Assembly: GCF_030296555.1 (NCBI RefSeq)
Contig: NZ_AP027728.1
Coordinates: 3,038,001-3,102,000, forward strand
Direction of reading: 5' to 3'
From: Microbacterium suwonense
GTDB lineage: Bacteria > Actinomycetota > Actinomycetes > Actinomycetales > Microbacteriaceae
DNA length: 64,000 nucleotides
The position numbers and the translations under genes were made by a program. Position 1 is the stretch's first letter. Each line of letters opens with the position of its first letter. Shown here in pieces: positions 16,679 to 24,717 of the stretch. The notes beneath the pieces were generated by a model, which saw only the letters and a program-made list of their open reading frames with translations, had not been told where the DNA came from and searched no databases.

Positions 16679-17917
16679 ATGAAGGTGAACATGAAGGGCA
16701 TCGTCGCCTTCGGCGCGATCGCCGCCGTATCGGCCATGACGCTCACCGGCTGCTCCAGCAGCGCCGACGACGCAAGCGGCGACAAGGCCGCCGCGGACAA
16801 GGCGACCAGCACGCTCACGGTCTGGGTCGATTCCGAGCGGGTCGACGCGCTCAAGGGCGCGGCTGACGCCTACCAGGAGAAGACCGGCGTCAAGGTCGAC
16901 ATCGTCGGCAAGAACGTCGACGACGTCAAGGACGATTTCATCCAGCAGGTTCCGACCGGCAAGGGTCCGGATGTGGTGATGGGTGCCCATGACTGGCTCG
17001 GCGAGCTCTCCACCAACGGCGTGGTCGCGCCGCTGGAGCTCGGCGACTCCGCGGACGACTACCTCGACGTCGCCCTGCAGGCCGCCACCTATGACGGCAC
17101 GGTCTACATGCTTCCGTACGCGGTGGAGAACATCGCGGTGCTGCGCAACGCCGACCTGATTCCCGAGGCCGCCACCGACTTCGACGACATGATCGCCAAG
17201 GGCAAGGCCGCCGGCCTGGACCAGCCGTTCGTCGTCGAGCAGGGCGCCGAGGGCAACCCGTACCACCTGTATCCGTTCCAGACCGCCTTCGGGGCACCCG
17301 TCTTCGGCACCGACGCGTCGGGAAGCTACGACGCGACTGATCTGCAGCTGGGCAGCGACGGTGGCTTCGCCTTCGCCGACTGGCTGGGCGAGGAAGGCGC
17401 CGCCGGCGTGTTCAACACCGACATCGACGGCGACATCGCCAAGCAGCAGTTCCTCGACGGCAAGGCCGCATTCTGGCTGACCGGTCCGTGGAACGTCGGC
17501 GCCGCGGTCGACGGCGGGATCAACGTCGCCATCGATCCCGTCCCCAGCCCCACCGATCAGGCAGCCTCGCCGTTCGCCGGCGTGAAGGGCTTCTTCGTCT
17601 CCTCTGAGTCGAAGAACAAGGTCGCGGCGAACGACTTCCTCGTCAACTACATCGGCACCGAAGAGGTGCAGCTCGACCTGTTCGAGGCCGGCAACATCCT
17701 CCCCGCTCTGACCGCCGCCGCCGACACCGCGGCATCCGATCCGATCATCGCCGGCTTCCAGTCGGTCGGCGCCGATGCGGTGCCGATGCCCGCCATCCCC
17801 GCGATGGGCTCCGTGTGGCAGTTCTGGGGCATCGCCCAGGCCGCCATCATCAACGGCGCCGACCCTGCCGCCACCTGGCAGGGCCTGACCGACGACGTGT
17901 CGGCTGCGATCAAGTAG
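16679..17917 (+). CDS. malE: Maltose/maltodextrin-type ABC transporter substrate-binding lipoprotein
   Basis: A 412-residue extracellular solute-binding protein. A lipoprotein signal peptide ends in the lipobox LTGC with C25 as the anchor. The mature part has the MalE-like order: TLTVWVDSERVDALKGAADA, FEAGNILPAL, GPDVVMGAHDWLGELSTNG and YMLPYAVENIAVLRN. The carboxy half (AFWLTGPWNV) is also typical. The two permease genes follow after 72 bases, and two LacI-type sites lie upstream, so induction by a sugar is likely. Maltose or maltodextrin is the best guess because the first permease has the long MalF-type loop. The ATPase is missing here. Confidence 0.88.
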   Translation: MKVNMKGIVAFGAIAAVSAMTLTGCSSSADDASGDKAAADKATSTLTVWVDSERVDALKGAADAYQEKTGVKVDIVGKNVDDVKDDFIQQVPTGKGPDVVMGAHDWLGELSTNGVVAPLELGDSADDYLDVALQAATYDGTVYMLPYAVENIAVLRNADLIPEAATDFDDMIAKGKAAGLDQPFVVEQGAEGNPYHLYPFQTAFGAPVFGTDASGSYDATDLQLGSDGGFAFADWLGEEGAAGVFNTDIDGDIAKQQFLDGKAAFWLTGPWNVGAAVDGGINVAIDPVPSPTDQAASPFAGVKGFFVSSESKNKVAANDFLVNYIGTEEVQLDLFEAGNILPALTAAADTAASDPIIAGFQSVGADAVPMPAIPAMGSVWQFWGIAQAAIINGADPAATWQGLTDDVSAAIK

Positions 17918-17989
17918 CACTGCTGTCTACGTCGGGGCCGGTGTGCGAGCACCGGCCCCGGCGACGCAGAGCGACCGGATGGACGAGGG

Positions 17990-19597
17990 ATGACGGACGT
18001 GACGACCACTGAGAAGATGCCGCAGACCAGGCGGCAGCGGCAGGCTGCGCAGCTCGCCGACGCGGCATCCCAGAAGATCCGCTGGATGCTGCTGAAGATC
18101 GTGCTGCTGGCGATCGTGGATGCCGTGGCGCTCTACGGCGCATTCGTGCTGTTTACGCACCGGGAGTGGGTGGTGCTCGCACTGGTGGTCGTCGTCACGA
18201 TCATCGTCAACGCGATCTACTTCTCGAAGAAGCACATCCCCGGCAAGTACCTCGCACCTGGCATCCTCTTCCTGGTCGTCTTCCAGGTGTTCACGCTGCT
18301 CTACACCGGGTACATCGGCTTCACCAACTACGGCACCGGCCACAACGGCTCCAAGGAGCAGGCGGTCTCCGCGCTGATGGCGTCCGCCCAGGAGCGCGTC
18401 GCCGACTCGCCCACCTACCCGGTCACCGTCGTGGAGCAGCTCGGCACGCTGGGTCTGCTGGTCACCGAACCAGACGGCGACGTCAGCGTCGGCACGAACG
18501 AACAGCCGTTGCACGAGGTGACGGATGCCGAGATGGAGGGCGGCCGCGCCGTCGCGCTCGACGGCTGGAACTCGCTCAGCTTTGCCGACGTGCTCTCGCG
18601 CTCCAGCGAGATCGAGGCGCTCTCGGTGCCGTTCAGCGACGACCCGAATGACGGCTCGCTGCGCACGCCCGACGGTCAGAACGGCTACCTCTACGTCTCC
18701 AACCTCGCCTACGACGCCGAGGCGGGCACCATGACCGACACCCGATCCGGGGTGGTCTACCGCGACATCGGCACCGGCGCCTTCACCGCTGACGACGGCG
18801 CGCAGCTGCTGCCGGGCTGGCAGATCACCGTCGGCTTCGACAACTTCATCCGCGCCGTCACCGACGGCTCGATCCGCGGGCCGCTCATCTCGGTCACCGT
18901 CTGGACCTTCGCTTTCGCACTGATCTCGGTGGCGTCGACGTTCTTCCTCGGGCTGCTGCTTGCGATCGTGTTCAACAAGACGCGGATGCGCTTCCGCAAC
19001 GGCTACCGCATCCTGCTGATCCTGCCCTACGCGTTCCCCGCCTTCCTGTCGGCGCTGGTGTGGGCCGGCATGATGAACGAGAGCTTCGGGTTCATCAACC
19101 AGGTGCTCTTCGGCGGAGCATCCATCCCCTGGCTGACCGACCCCGTCCTTGCCAAGGTCTCGGTGCTGATCGTGAACCTGTGGCTGGGCTTCCCGTACAT
19201 GTTCCTGGTCTGCATGGGCGCGCTCCAGGGCATCCCCGAGGACGTCAATGAGGCAGCCGTGGTCGACGGGGCGAACCCGTGGCAGATCTTCCGGCAGATC
19301 AAGCTGCCGCTGCTGCTGGTGACGGTGACCCCGCTGCTGATCTCGTCGTTCGCGTTCAACTTCAACAACTTCAACCTGATCTACATGCTCACCGGCGGTG
19401 GCCCCCGCTTCGAGGGCGTCTCGATCCCGGTCGGCCACACCGACATCCTGATCTCGATGGTCTACAAGGTGGCCTTCACCGGCCAGACGCGAGATTACGG
19501 ACTGGCTTCGGCGTTCACGATCATCATCTTCATCGTGGTCGCGGTGATCTCGATCATCAGCTTCCGCAAGACCAAGGCCCTCGAGGAGCTGAACTGA
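17990..19597 (+). CDS. malF: Maltose-type ABC transporter permease MalF
   Basis: A 535-residue inner-membrane permease. Like enteric MalF it has extra N-terminal helices (two near residues 25-80, one near 87-110) and then a large extracytoplasmic loop (about 110-290), followed by the transport helices. The cytoplasmic EAA loop is GIPEDVNEAAVVDGANPW (near residue 414), which contacts the ATPase. ATG 17990 follows a GAGGG-rich site. It is in one operon with the binding protein and malG, whose ATG lies one base past this stop. Confidence 0.92.
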   Translation: MTDVTTTEKMPQTRRQRQAAQLADAASQKIRWMLLKIVLLAIVDAVALYGAFVLFTHREWVVLALVVVVTIIVNAIYFSKKHIPGKYLAPGILFLVVFQVFTLLYTGYIGFTNYGTGHNGSKEQAVSALMASAQERVADSPTYPVTVVEQLGTLGLLVTEPDGDVSVGTNEQPLHEVTDAEMEGGRAVALDGWNSLSFADVLSRSSEIEALSVPFSDDPNDGSLRTPDGQNGYLYVSNLAYDAEAGTMTDTRSGVVYRDIGTGAFTADDGAQLLPGWQITVGFDNFIRAVTDGSIRGPLISVTVWTFAFALISVASTFFLGLLLAIVFNKTRMRFRNGYRILLILPYAFPAFLSALVWAGMMNESFGFINQVLFGGASIPWLTDPVLAKVSVLIVNLWLGFPYMFLVCMGALQGIPEDVNEAAVVDGANPWQIFRQIKLPLLLVTVTPLLISSFAFNFNNFNLIYMLTGGGPRFEGVSIPVGHTDILISMVYKVAFTGQTRDYGLASAFTIIIFIVVAVISIISFRKTKALEELN

Positions 19598-19598
19598 G

Positions 19599-20516
19599 AT
19601 GAGCACGGCAACCGCAGCTTCCATCCCCACGGTCCCCGTCCCTCGCCGGCGGAACCGGCAGTCGTTCGGCAGGTGGTTCGCCGACACCGGATGGCGTCAT
19701 CTCGTCGCGATCGTGGTGAGCATCTTCGCGATCTTCCCGCTGCTGTACGTGGTCTCGGCGTCGCTGAATCCGCGCGGTACGCTCACCGGCTCGAACCAGC
19801 TGTTCTCGGCGATCGGCATCGACAGCTACGTGCGCATCCTCACGGATCCGCAGAACCCGTACCCGCAGTGGTTCCTGAACACGCTGCTCATCGCGGTCGT
19901 GACCGGGCTGGTGACCGTGTTCATCGGCGCCTGCGCGGCATATGCCTTCTCGCGTATGCGATTCACCGGGCGCCGTGTGGGACTGGTCACGATCGTGGTC
20001 GTGCAGATGTTCCCGCAGCTGCTGGCCGTGGTCGCGATCTTCCTGCTGATGTCGACGATCGGAGACTGGTTCCCCGCCATCGGCCTGAACACGCACACTG
20101 GCCTGATCCTCGTGTACCTCGGTGGAGCGCTCGGTGTGAACACCTATCTGATGTACGGCTTCTTCAACACGATCCCCAAGGAGCTCGACGAGGCCGCCCG
20201 CATCGACGGTGCCGGTCACGCGCGCATCTTCTTCACGATCATCCTGCGTCTGGTGGCGCCGATCCTCGCTGTCGTGGGCCTGCTGAGCTTCATCGGCACG
20301 GTCAACGAGTACGTGGTCGCGAGCGTGATCCTCATCGACCCGGAGCAGCAGACCCTCGTCGTCGGGCTCGCCAAGCTCGTGGCCAACCCGCGCTATGCGG
20401 ACTGGTCGGCGTTCTCGGCGGGTGCCGTGATGGCGGCGATCCCGGTGATGATCCTGTTCCTGTTCCTGCAGAAGTACATCGTCGGCGGCCTGACCGCCGG
20501 CGCGACCAAGGGCTGA
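19599..20516 (+). CDS. malG: Maltose-type ABC transporter permease MalG
   Basis: A 305-residue permease with six predicted transmembrane helices and the EAA loop TIPKELDEAARIDGAGHARI near residue 190. The C-terminus (QKYIVGGLTAGATKG) matches the MalG tail that contacts the ATPase. It is the last gene of the importer operon. No MalK follows; such operons in Actinobacteria often share an ATPase encoded elsewhere (MsiK-like), which is the likely explanation. Confidence 0.93.
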   Translation: MSTATAASIPTVPVPRRRNRQSFGRWFADTGWRHLVAIVVSIFAIFPLLYVVSASLNPRGTLTGSNQLFSAIGIDSYVRILTDPQNPYPQWFLNTLLIAVVTGLVTVFIGACAAYAFSRMRFTGRRVGLVTIVVVQMFPQLLAVVAIFLLMSTIGDWFPAIGLNTHTGLILVYLGGALGVNTYLMYGFFNTIPKELDEAARIDGAGHARIFFTIILRLVAPILAVVGLLSFIGTVNEYVVASVILIDPEQQTLVVGLAKLVANPRYADWSAFSAGAVMAAIPVMILFLFLQKYIVGGLTAGATKG

Positions 20517-20532
20517 TCGGGCGCGGCTCCCG

Positions 20533-20642
20533 GCATCCGCTGCACTTTCCTGAGTTCTCTCCCGAATCCGCTGCAGTTCCCTGCGCCCCTCTCGCATCCG
20601 CTGCAGTTTCCTGAGTTCTCTCCCGAATCCGCTGTACTTTTC
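20533..20642. repeat. 61-bp imperfect direct repeat, two units
   Basis: Units start at 20533 and 20594. Each opens with GCATCCGCTGCA(C/G)TTTCC, continues TGAGTTCTCTCCCGAATCCG, and the first about 45 bases are nearly identical. A shorter relative (GCATCCGCTGCACTTTCC) occurs at about 21776. It lies directly before the perfect palindrome at 20643 and after malG. Confidence 0.88.
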
Positions 20643-20676
20643 GGCATCCGCGCCATCGATCGATGGCGCGGATGCC
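20643..20676. terminator. Perfect 34-bp palindrome, possible bidirectional terminator
   Basis: Bases 20643-20676 equal their own reverse complement with no loop (GGCATCCGCGCCATCG and its mirror). The symmetry loosely continues outward through TTTT/AAAA and GCTG/CAGC. It separates malG from padR. The flanking A and T runs would help termination in both directions. Confidence 0.7.
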
Positions 20677-20721
20677 AAAAGATGCAGCGCACGGCCATGC
20701 GCTCCGTCGAACCTCGCGCAG

Positions 20722-20755
20722 CTAGCTTGTCAGGCATGCTAACTTGTGAGGCATG
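20722..20755 (+). promoter_or_regulatory. 17-bp direct repeat over the padR promoter and start codon
   Basis: CTAGCTTGTCAGGCATG (20722-20738) is followed at once by CTAACTTGTGAGGCATG (20739-20755). The second copy contains a TAACTT -10 box and the padR ATG seven bases later, so the mRNA is probably leaderless. A tandem repeat that overlaps promoter and start suits an autoregulatory PadR operator (inference). Confidence 0.65.
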
Positions 20756-21085
20756 ACAGCGGATGTCGGGGCGCAGATGCGCAAGGGGGTGGTCGAGTAC
20801 TGCGTGCTCGGCCTGCTCGCCCGCGAGCCGATGTACGGCTGGCAGCTCGCCGAGGCGCTCACTGCGGCGGGGCTGATCGCCAGCATCGGCACGCTGTATC
20901 CGCTGCTCGGGCGGCTGCGCGACAACGGCTGGGTGTCGACCTTCGACCAGCCCTCGGATGCCGGCCCGGTGCGCAGGTACTACCGGCTGACGGATGCCGG
21001 GATCGACCGGCTCGCGCTGTTCCGCGCGCAATGGCAGCCCTTCGCCCGAACCGTCTCGGGCCTGGTGGGAGAGGAACGACCATGA
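20753..21085 (+). CDS. PadR-family transcriptional regulator
   Basis: A 110-residue PadR winged helix-turn-helix protein of the short subfamily. It shows MRKGVVEYCVLGLLAREPMY, GWQLAEAL, SIGTLYPLLGRLRDNGWV (recognition helix and wing) and the RRYYRLTDAG wing motif. Short PadR proteins usually repress a neighbouring membrane protein or transporter. Here the next gene overlaps its stop by four bases and encodes a HAAS-type membrane protein, a common pairing. The upstream 17-base direct repeat is the likely operator. Confidence 0.93.
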   Translation: MTADVGAQMRKGVVEYCVLGLLAREPMYGWQLAEALTAAGLIASIGTLYPLLGRLRDNGWVSTFDQPSDAGPVRRYYRLTDAGIDRLALFRAQWQPFARTVSGLVGEERP

Positions 21086-21761
21086 TGACCACTGCCTCCG
21101 ACTATCTCGCGCGGCTCGATGCCGCGCTGCGCGAAGTGCCGCACGGCATCGCCGCCGACATCCGCGCGGGCATCGCCGAGGAGCTCTCGAGCCTCGATCC
21201 GGATGCCGCAGAGGCGCGCATCGCGCAGCTGGGCGATCCCGCGGTGATCGCGCGGGAGGCGATGGATGCCGGCGGGTATGCGCCGGCCGCGACTCCTGCA
21301 TCAGCAACTCCAGCCACCGTCCCCACGACGAGCACACGCGGCTTTGCGATCATCGCCGCTCTGTCTCTGAGTGTCGGCGCCTTCGTGGTGCCCGTCGTCG
21401 GATGGTTCGTCGGCGTCGCGCTGGTGCTGGCCAGCGGGATGTGGCGCACGGGGAGAAGATCGTCGCGATCGTCTCGCCGCTGGTGCTGTTCGGGATCCTG
21501 CTCCTGCTGTCGCTGCCGGCGTACGCGGTCTCCGGTGGGGTCGTGGTGCACGAAGCAGGAGGCACGGGAAGTGCGCCCGAGGCGTCGAATCCGCTCGTGC
21601 CGACGCTGGTCGACTCTGCACATCTGCTGATCCTGCTGCTCGTGCTGGTGGCGATCCCGGCATCCGGCCTCTGGCTGCTCTGGCGCATGCGCGGCCGCAC
21701 GGCCCCTGACGCGCCGCCACATCCTGCGCATGCCTGCATCCTGGGCGCCGCCGCATCCTGA
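21082..21761 (+). pseudogene. HAAS-domain membrane protein, frameshifted as read
   Basis: The N-terminus (DYLARLDAALREVPHGIAAD, then IRAGIAEELSSLD and a Gly/Ala linker) has the helical HAAS/DUF1700-like layout found beside PadR regulators. Transmembrane helices follow. The frame breaks at 21450-21454 in acGGGGAG; one extra G continues GMWRTGEKIVAIVSPLVLFG and two further helices to a stop at 21761 (about 226 residues). The ATG overlaps the padR stop (ATGA). Function is unknown; its expression is presumably tied to padR. Confidence 0.75.
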
Positions 21762-21806
21762 GCATGGCCGCACGGCATCCGCTGCACTTTCCGGCATCCA
21801 CCCGCC

Positions 21807-21919
21807 GAGACTTCTCTTCGGGCACGAGACATTCGCGCGTGCGTGCTGTCTCGTGCTGGAAGGGAAGTCTCGTGGTGGGGAAGGGAAGTCTCGTGCTGGA
21901 AGGGAAGTCTCGTGGTGGG
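21807..21919. repeat. GAGACTTCC repeat family, copy 1
   Basis: One forward unit (GAGACTTCTCTTCGGGCAC) and a diverged forward unit are followed by three reverse units (GGAAGTCTCG with GTGCTGGAAGG or GTGGTGGGGAAGG spacers, 19-21 base steps). The same forward-then-reverse design occurs at 59752-59875 and 60957-61062, so the whole forms a large hairpin. Confidence 0.88.
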
Positions 21920-21977
21920 GGTCGATCGGGCGACGCGACACGAGACAGGGATGAGCGGGGGAACGGACGGGCGCGCG

Positions 21978-21983
21978 TATGGT
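21978..21983 (+). promoter_or_regulatory. -10 element of a leaderless promoter (51-residue protein)
   Basis: TATGGT lies six bases before ATG 21990. The same hexamer and spacing occur before ATG 23406. Confidence 0.5.
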
Positions 21984-21989
21984 GTGGGC

Positions 21990-22145
21990 ATGACGGCGCG
22001 CGTGGGAGGGCGGAACGCGGCGATCAGCTGGATCGTCGGCCTCCTGTGCGCGGCAGTCGTGGGCGGCCTGATCTGGCTGTCGCTGCCGGCGGGGCCGGGG
22101 ATGCTGGCCCTTATCGGACAGCTGCTGGGCGGACACGGCGGATGA
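21990..22145 (+). CDS. Small single-pass membrane protein, 51 residues
   Basis: An unrecognised short protein with one clear transmembrane helix (about residues 12-34, ISWIVGLLCAAVVGGLIWL) and a Gly-rich end. The TATGGT box six bases before the ATG and codon use like its neighbours argue that it is real. It lies between a GAGACTTCC repeat block and the next membrane protein. Function unknown. Confidence 0.55.
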   Translation: MTARVGGRNAAISWIVGLLCAAVVGGLIWLSLPAGPGMLALIGQLLGGHGG

Positions 22146-22244
22146 TCGCCCCGCAGTGAAGCGCCGACACGTCGGCACGCCTCCGGCACGCGGGATTGCG
22201 CGGGAGTTACCCTCACTGTGCACCCATCCACGAGAGGCGAATCC

Positions 22245-23339
22245 ATGAGCGACCCCGAGGTTCCCCAGAACGACCAGCCGAGCGACATCGACGACGTCGT
22301 CGGCAGTGCCAACGAGGGTCTTGACGCGGCTGCCGCGGCTCGCGCCGATGTGCCGTCCGAGAGCACCCCGCAGGACGTCGATCACGATGCGGAAGCGGAG
22401 GCGTTCGCCGCCGCCGAACGCGACTATCCGGGGGTCTTCAGCGGAAGCGCCGCCGAGACGGATGCCGAGCAGCGCACCGCCGAGACGGATGCCGAGCAGC
22501 GCACCGCCGAGAGCGGTGCGCCCACCGGACCGGCCATCTACGCAGAACCTCCCGTCGACGCCGCGGGCGAAGCCGAGGCCGCAGCATCAGCCGCGCCGAG
22601 CATCGAACCGGACTACGGGGTCCCATCGGCATCCGACGCGGCCGACGTCACTGCGGTTCACGCCACCGAGCCGACGCCGTCCGTCGCCGACGAGGCCTAC
22701 GCGGCAGGTGCCGCGTCGTCGGCCACCGTGCCGCTGGTCTCCGCCGCCGAGCCCGTGGCTCCGCCGCCCGCCGCGCAGCCGATCTTCGTCCAGGCGCCCG
22801 AGCCCCCGCGCGAGCTGGGCAACCGCGGCGCCGCCGGAGCAATCGGACTCGTCGCCACGATCGTCTTCGCGATTCTCTATCTGGGTGCGACGCTCGGCCT
22901 CGCGGCGCTCGCCGGAGACGTGACCACCGAGAACATCGGCACGGCCGCGCTGACACCACTGAGCACTTGGGCGTTCTGGGTGCCCGTGGTCGTGTTCTTC
23001 CTGGCGTTCTGGCTGCTGGGCGCCTTCGTCAACCGGGCGCGCTGGGGCAAGTGGGTCGTCCTCGGGCTGCTCGTGGCTGCGGCGACCTACGGCGGACACC
23101 TCCTGGGGCAGCTGTTCCAGGCGCCGTTCTGGAGCATCACCCCGAGTGCATCGGCCGAGCTGATCGACGAGCAGATGCTGGCGCCCCTCGCGATCGCCGC
23201 GTTCGTGTTCGCACGTGAGCTGACCATCTGGTTCGGCGCCTGGGTCGCCCGCAGCGGCGCCCGCAAGAAGGCGCTGAACGCCGAGGCCCAGGCCGAGTAC
23301 GAGCGCACGCTCGAGGCGGGCCCGAGCGCACTGCGCTGA
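22245..23339 (+). CDS. Membrane protein with long acidic Ala/Glu-rich N-terminal region
   Basis: A 364-residue protein. The first about 190 residues are acidic, Ala/Glu/Pro-rich and likely disordered, including a perfect nine-residue duplication (AETDAEQRT twice). The rest has four predicted transmembrane helices (from AAGAIGLVATIVFAILYLGA onward) and a charged helical tail. ATG 22245 follows GAGAGG; GTG 22218 in frame would add nine residues. I do not recognise a named family; similar proteins are usually annotated as hypothetical membrane proteins in Microbacteriaceae. Confidence 0.8.
   Translation: MSDPEVPQNDQPSDIDDVVGSANEGLDAAAAARADVPSESTPQDVDHDAEAEAFAAAERDYPGVFSGSAAETDAEQRTAETDAEQRTAESGAPTGPAIYAEPPVDAAGEAEAAASAAPSIEPDYGVPSASDAADVTAVHATEPTPSVADEAYAAGAASSATVPLVSAAEPVAPPPAAQPIFVQAPEPPRELGNRGAAGAIGLVATIVFAILYLGATLGLAALAGDVTTENIGTAALTPLSTWAFWVPVVVFFLAFWLLGAFVNRARWGKWVVLGLLVAAATYGGHLLGQLFQAPFWSITPSASAELIDEQMLAPLAIAAFVFARELTIWFGAWVARSGARKKALNAEAQAEYERTLEAGPSALR
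22452..22505 (+). repeat. In-frame 27-bp tandem duplication inside a coding region
   Basis: The 27-base unit GCCGAGACGGATGCCGAGCA... occurs twice with no change (22452-22478, 22479-22505). It adds nine residues to the disordered part of the protein. The absence of any difference suggests recent slippage or conversion. Confidence 0.95.
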
Positions 23340-23393
23340 CCGTTCCGCGCACGGTCGCGCTGACTCGTGCGACCGCGAACCCGAACGACAGCG

Positions 23394-23399
23394 TATGGT
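23394..23399 (+). promoter_or_regulatory. -10 element of a leaderless promoter (164-residue membrane protein)
   Basis: TATGGT lies six bases before ATG 23406 and no Shine-Dalgarno sequence lies between. Confidence 0.5.
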
Positions 23400-23405
23400 G
23401 ACGCC

Positions 23406-23900
23406 ATGACCACCACGCGAGACCCCCACGAGATGCCATCGTCGGGGGTCTCGGCGTTCCTCGCCCTGGTGATCGGGTTCGTCCTCTTCGCGGCGCTGGG
23501 CATTCTTGGGCTCGGGATGCTGAGCTTCTTCGCCGACGTCGACATCCTCGACGTCCCCGGGCTGGAGTGGTGGCCGGGCATCGTCGGCATGATCGCGGCG
23601 ATCGGCGCCTTCGCGTGGATGCTCTGGCCGGCCCTGGTGCGTGAGCGACCCTCGTTCCTGTCGATCATGCCCGTGGCGCTGATCGCTGCCGTCGCGCATG
23701 TGTTCGTGGTCGCGGCCTGCGCGCTGCTGGGTGGAGCGGGAATGGCGTCGGCGCTTACCGCCGTCGCGCAGCTGGTCACGCGGGGTTCGAGCGGTGTGCT
23801 GATGGCGTCGGCGCTGATCGCCGCCTGGGTCGCCATCGCCCTGCGCCGCACGCGTGGGAGCGCGCCGAGCTGGCCGTGGGAGCACCAAGACACCGAGTGA
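23406..23900 (+). CDS. Four-helix membrane protein of unknown function
   Basis: A 164-residue protein with four predicted transmembrane helices (about residues 15-38, 55-73, 81-103 and 122-140) and a short Arg/Trp-rich C-terminus. No known motif is visible. ATG 23406 is supported by the TATGGT box six bases upstream. The neighbours are also unclassified membrane or hypothetical proteins. Confidence 0.75.
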   Translation: MTTTRDPHEMPSSGVSAFLALVIGFVLFAALGILGLGMLSFFADVDILDVPGLEWWPGIVGMIAAIGAFAWMLWPALVRERPSFLSIMPVALIAAVAHVFVVAACALLGGAGMASALTAVAQLVTRGSSGVLMASALIAAWVAIALRRTRGSAPSWPWEHQDTE

Positions 23901-23937
23901 CACGCACGGATGCCGGGACGAATGCGCCCGGCGGCCA

Positions 23938-23943
23938 TACGCT
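23938..23943 (+). promoter_or_regulatory. -10 element of a leaderless promoter (215-residue protein)
   Basis: TACGCT lies six bases before ATG 23950. Confidence 0.5.
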
Positions 23944-23949
23944 GTATGC

Positions 23950-24597
23950 ATGGAGAGGTCGCTGGAAGCCCAGGTCAGCCAGGCTGTCGATGCCTGGCTG
24001 CGGTGGGTGCCGCGGTGGGCGCCGGCGACGCACCGCGGCCGGGTGGCGCCGTGTCGCCGTTGCTTGGGATCGCCGATCCTCTCGGCGGCCGGGATCGGGG
24101 CGAACGTGCCGCACGGGGTGCAGCACGGCCTGTCCACGCGCGTGAAGGCGATCGTCGATCACGCCGTCGCCGAGTACACCGCGCGGAACCTGCCGATGCT
24201 GCAGGCAGAGCTCGACCATCAGGCCGATCGCAACCGGTCGCGCGCATATCGGCCGGCGGAGGGGCTCGATCCGGAGTACGAGGGGATGCCGCTGGATCCC
24301 GATCCGGTGCCCGGGGCTCCTTTCCTGTTCACGATCGCAGGCATGGCAGATGAGGCCTCGGCCGAACTGCCGCCGCTGCCGCCGCTCAGCGACGAGGCGA
24401 AGGCAGCACTGCGCCAGGAAGTCGCGCTGGCCGACGAGTACGCCAACATGGTCGGTCGTGAGATCTGCACCCTGCTTCTGCGCCACCGCCTCAGCGTGCA
24501 GGCGGCAATCTCGCAGTACGTCGAACCGCAGATCGAGGCGATGCTGGCGGAGCTGAGTGAGGCGCTGGACTCGCCGTTCGACCCCGACACCCCGTGA
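23950..24597 (+). CDS. Hypothetical soluble protein
   Basis: A 215-residue protein without transmembrane segments or signal peptide. It has a CRRC pair near residue 35, a helical middle (VKAIVDHAVAEYTARNLPML), a Pro-rich acidic stretch, and a C-terminal helical region (EYANMVGREICTLLLRHRLS, EPQIEAMLAEL). I do not recognise the family. ATG 23950 is supported by the -10 box six bases upstream. No coupling to neighbours. Confidence 0.65.
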   Translation: MERSLEAQVSQAVDAWLRWVPRWAPATHRGRVAPCRRCLGSPILSAAGIGANVPHGVQHGLSTRVKAIVDHAVAEYTARNLPMLQAELDHQADRNRSRAYRPAEGLDPEYEGMPLDPDPVPGAPFLFTIAGMADEASAELPPLPPLSDEAKAALRQEVALADEYANMVGREICTLLLRHRLSVQAAISQYVEPQIEAMLAELSEALDSPFDPDTP

Positions 24598-24671
24598 CGC
24601 GAGCGCCGGCGCTGCTTCGAGCGCCCGGCTGGGAATCACCTGCATCCGCTTGAGCTCGCCGTTCCCATCGG

Positions 24672-24710
24672 TCTATCGTTTTTCGATAGATTCATATTGT
24701 CTTTCGATAG
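24672..24710 (+). promoter_or_regulatory. Operator-like TCGATAG sites upstream of the DUF2975/HTH pair
   Basis: TCTATCG-TTTTT-CGATAGA (24672-24690) is a perfect seven-base inverted repeat, and a third half-site CTTTCGATAG follows at 24701-24710, just before the Shine-Dalgarno AGGA. The AT-rich sites stand out in this GC-rich DNA. They are likely bound by the HTH protein encoded two genes downstream (inference). Confidence 0.65.
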
Positions 24711-24717
24711 GAACATC

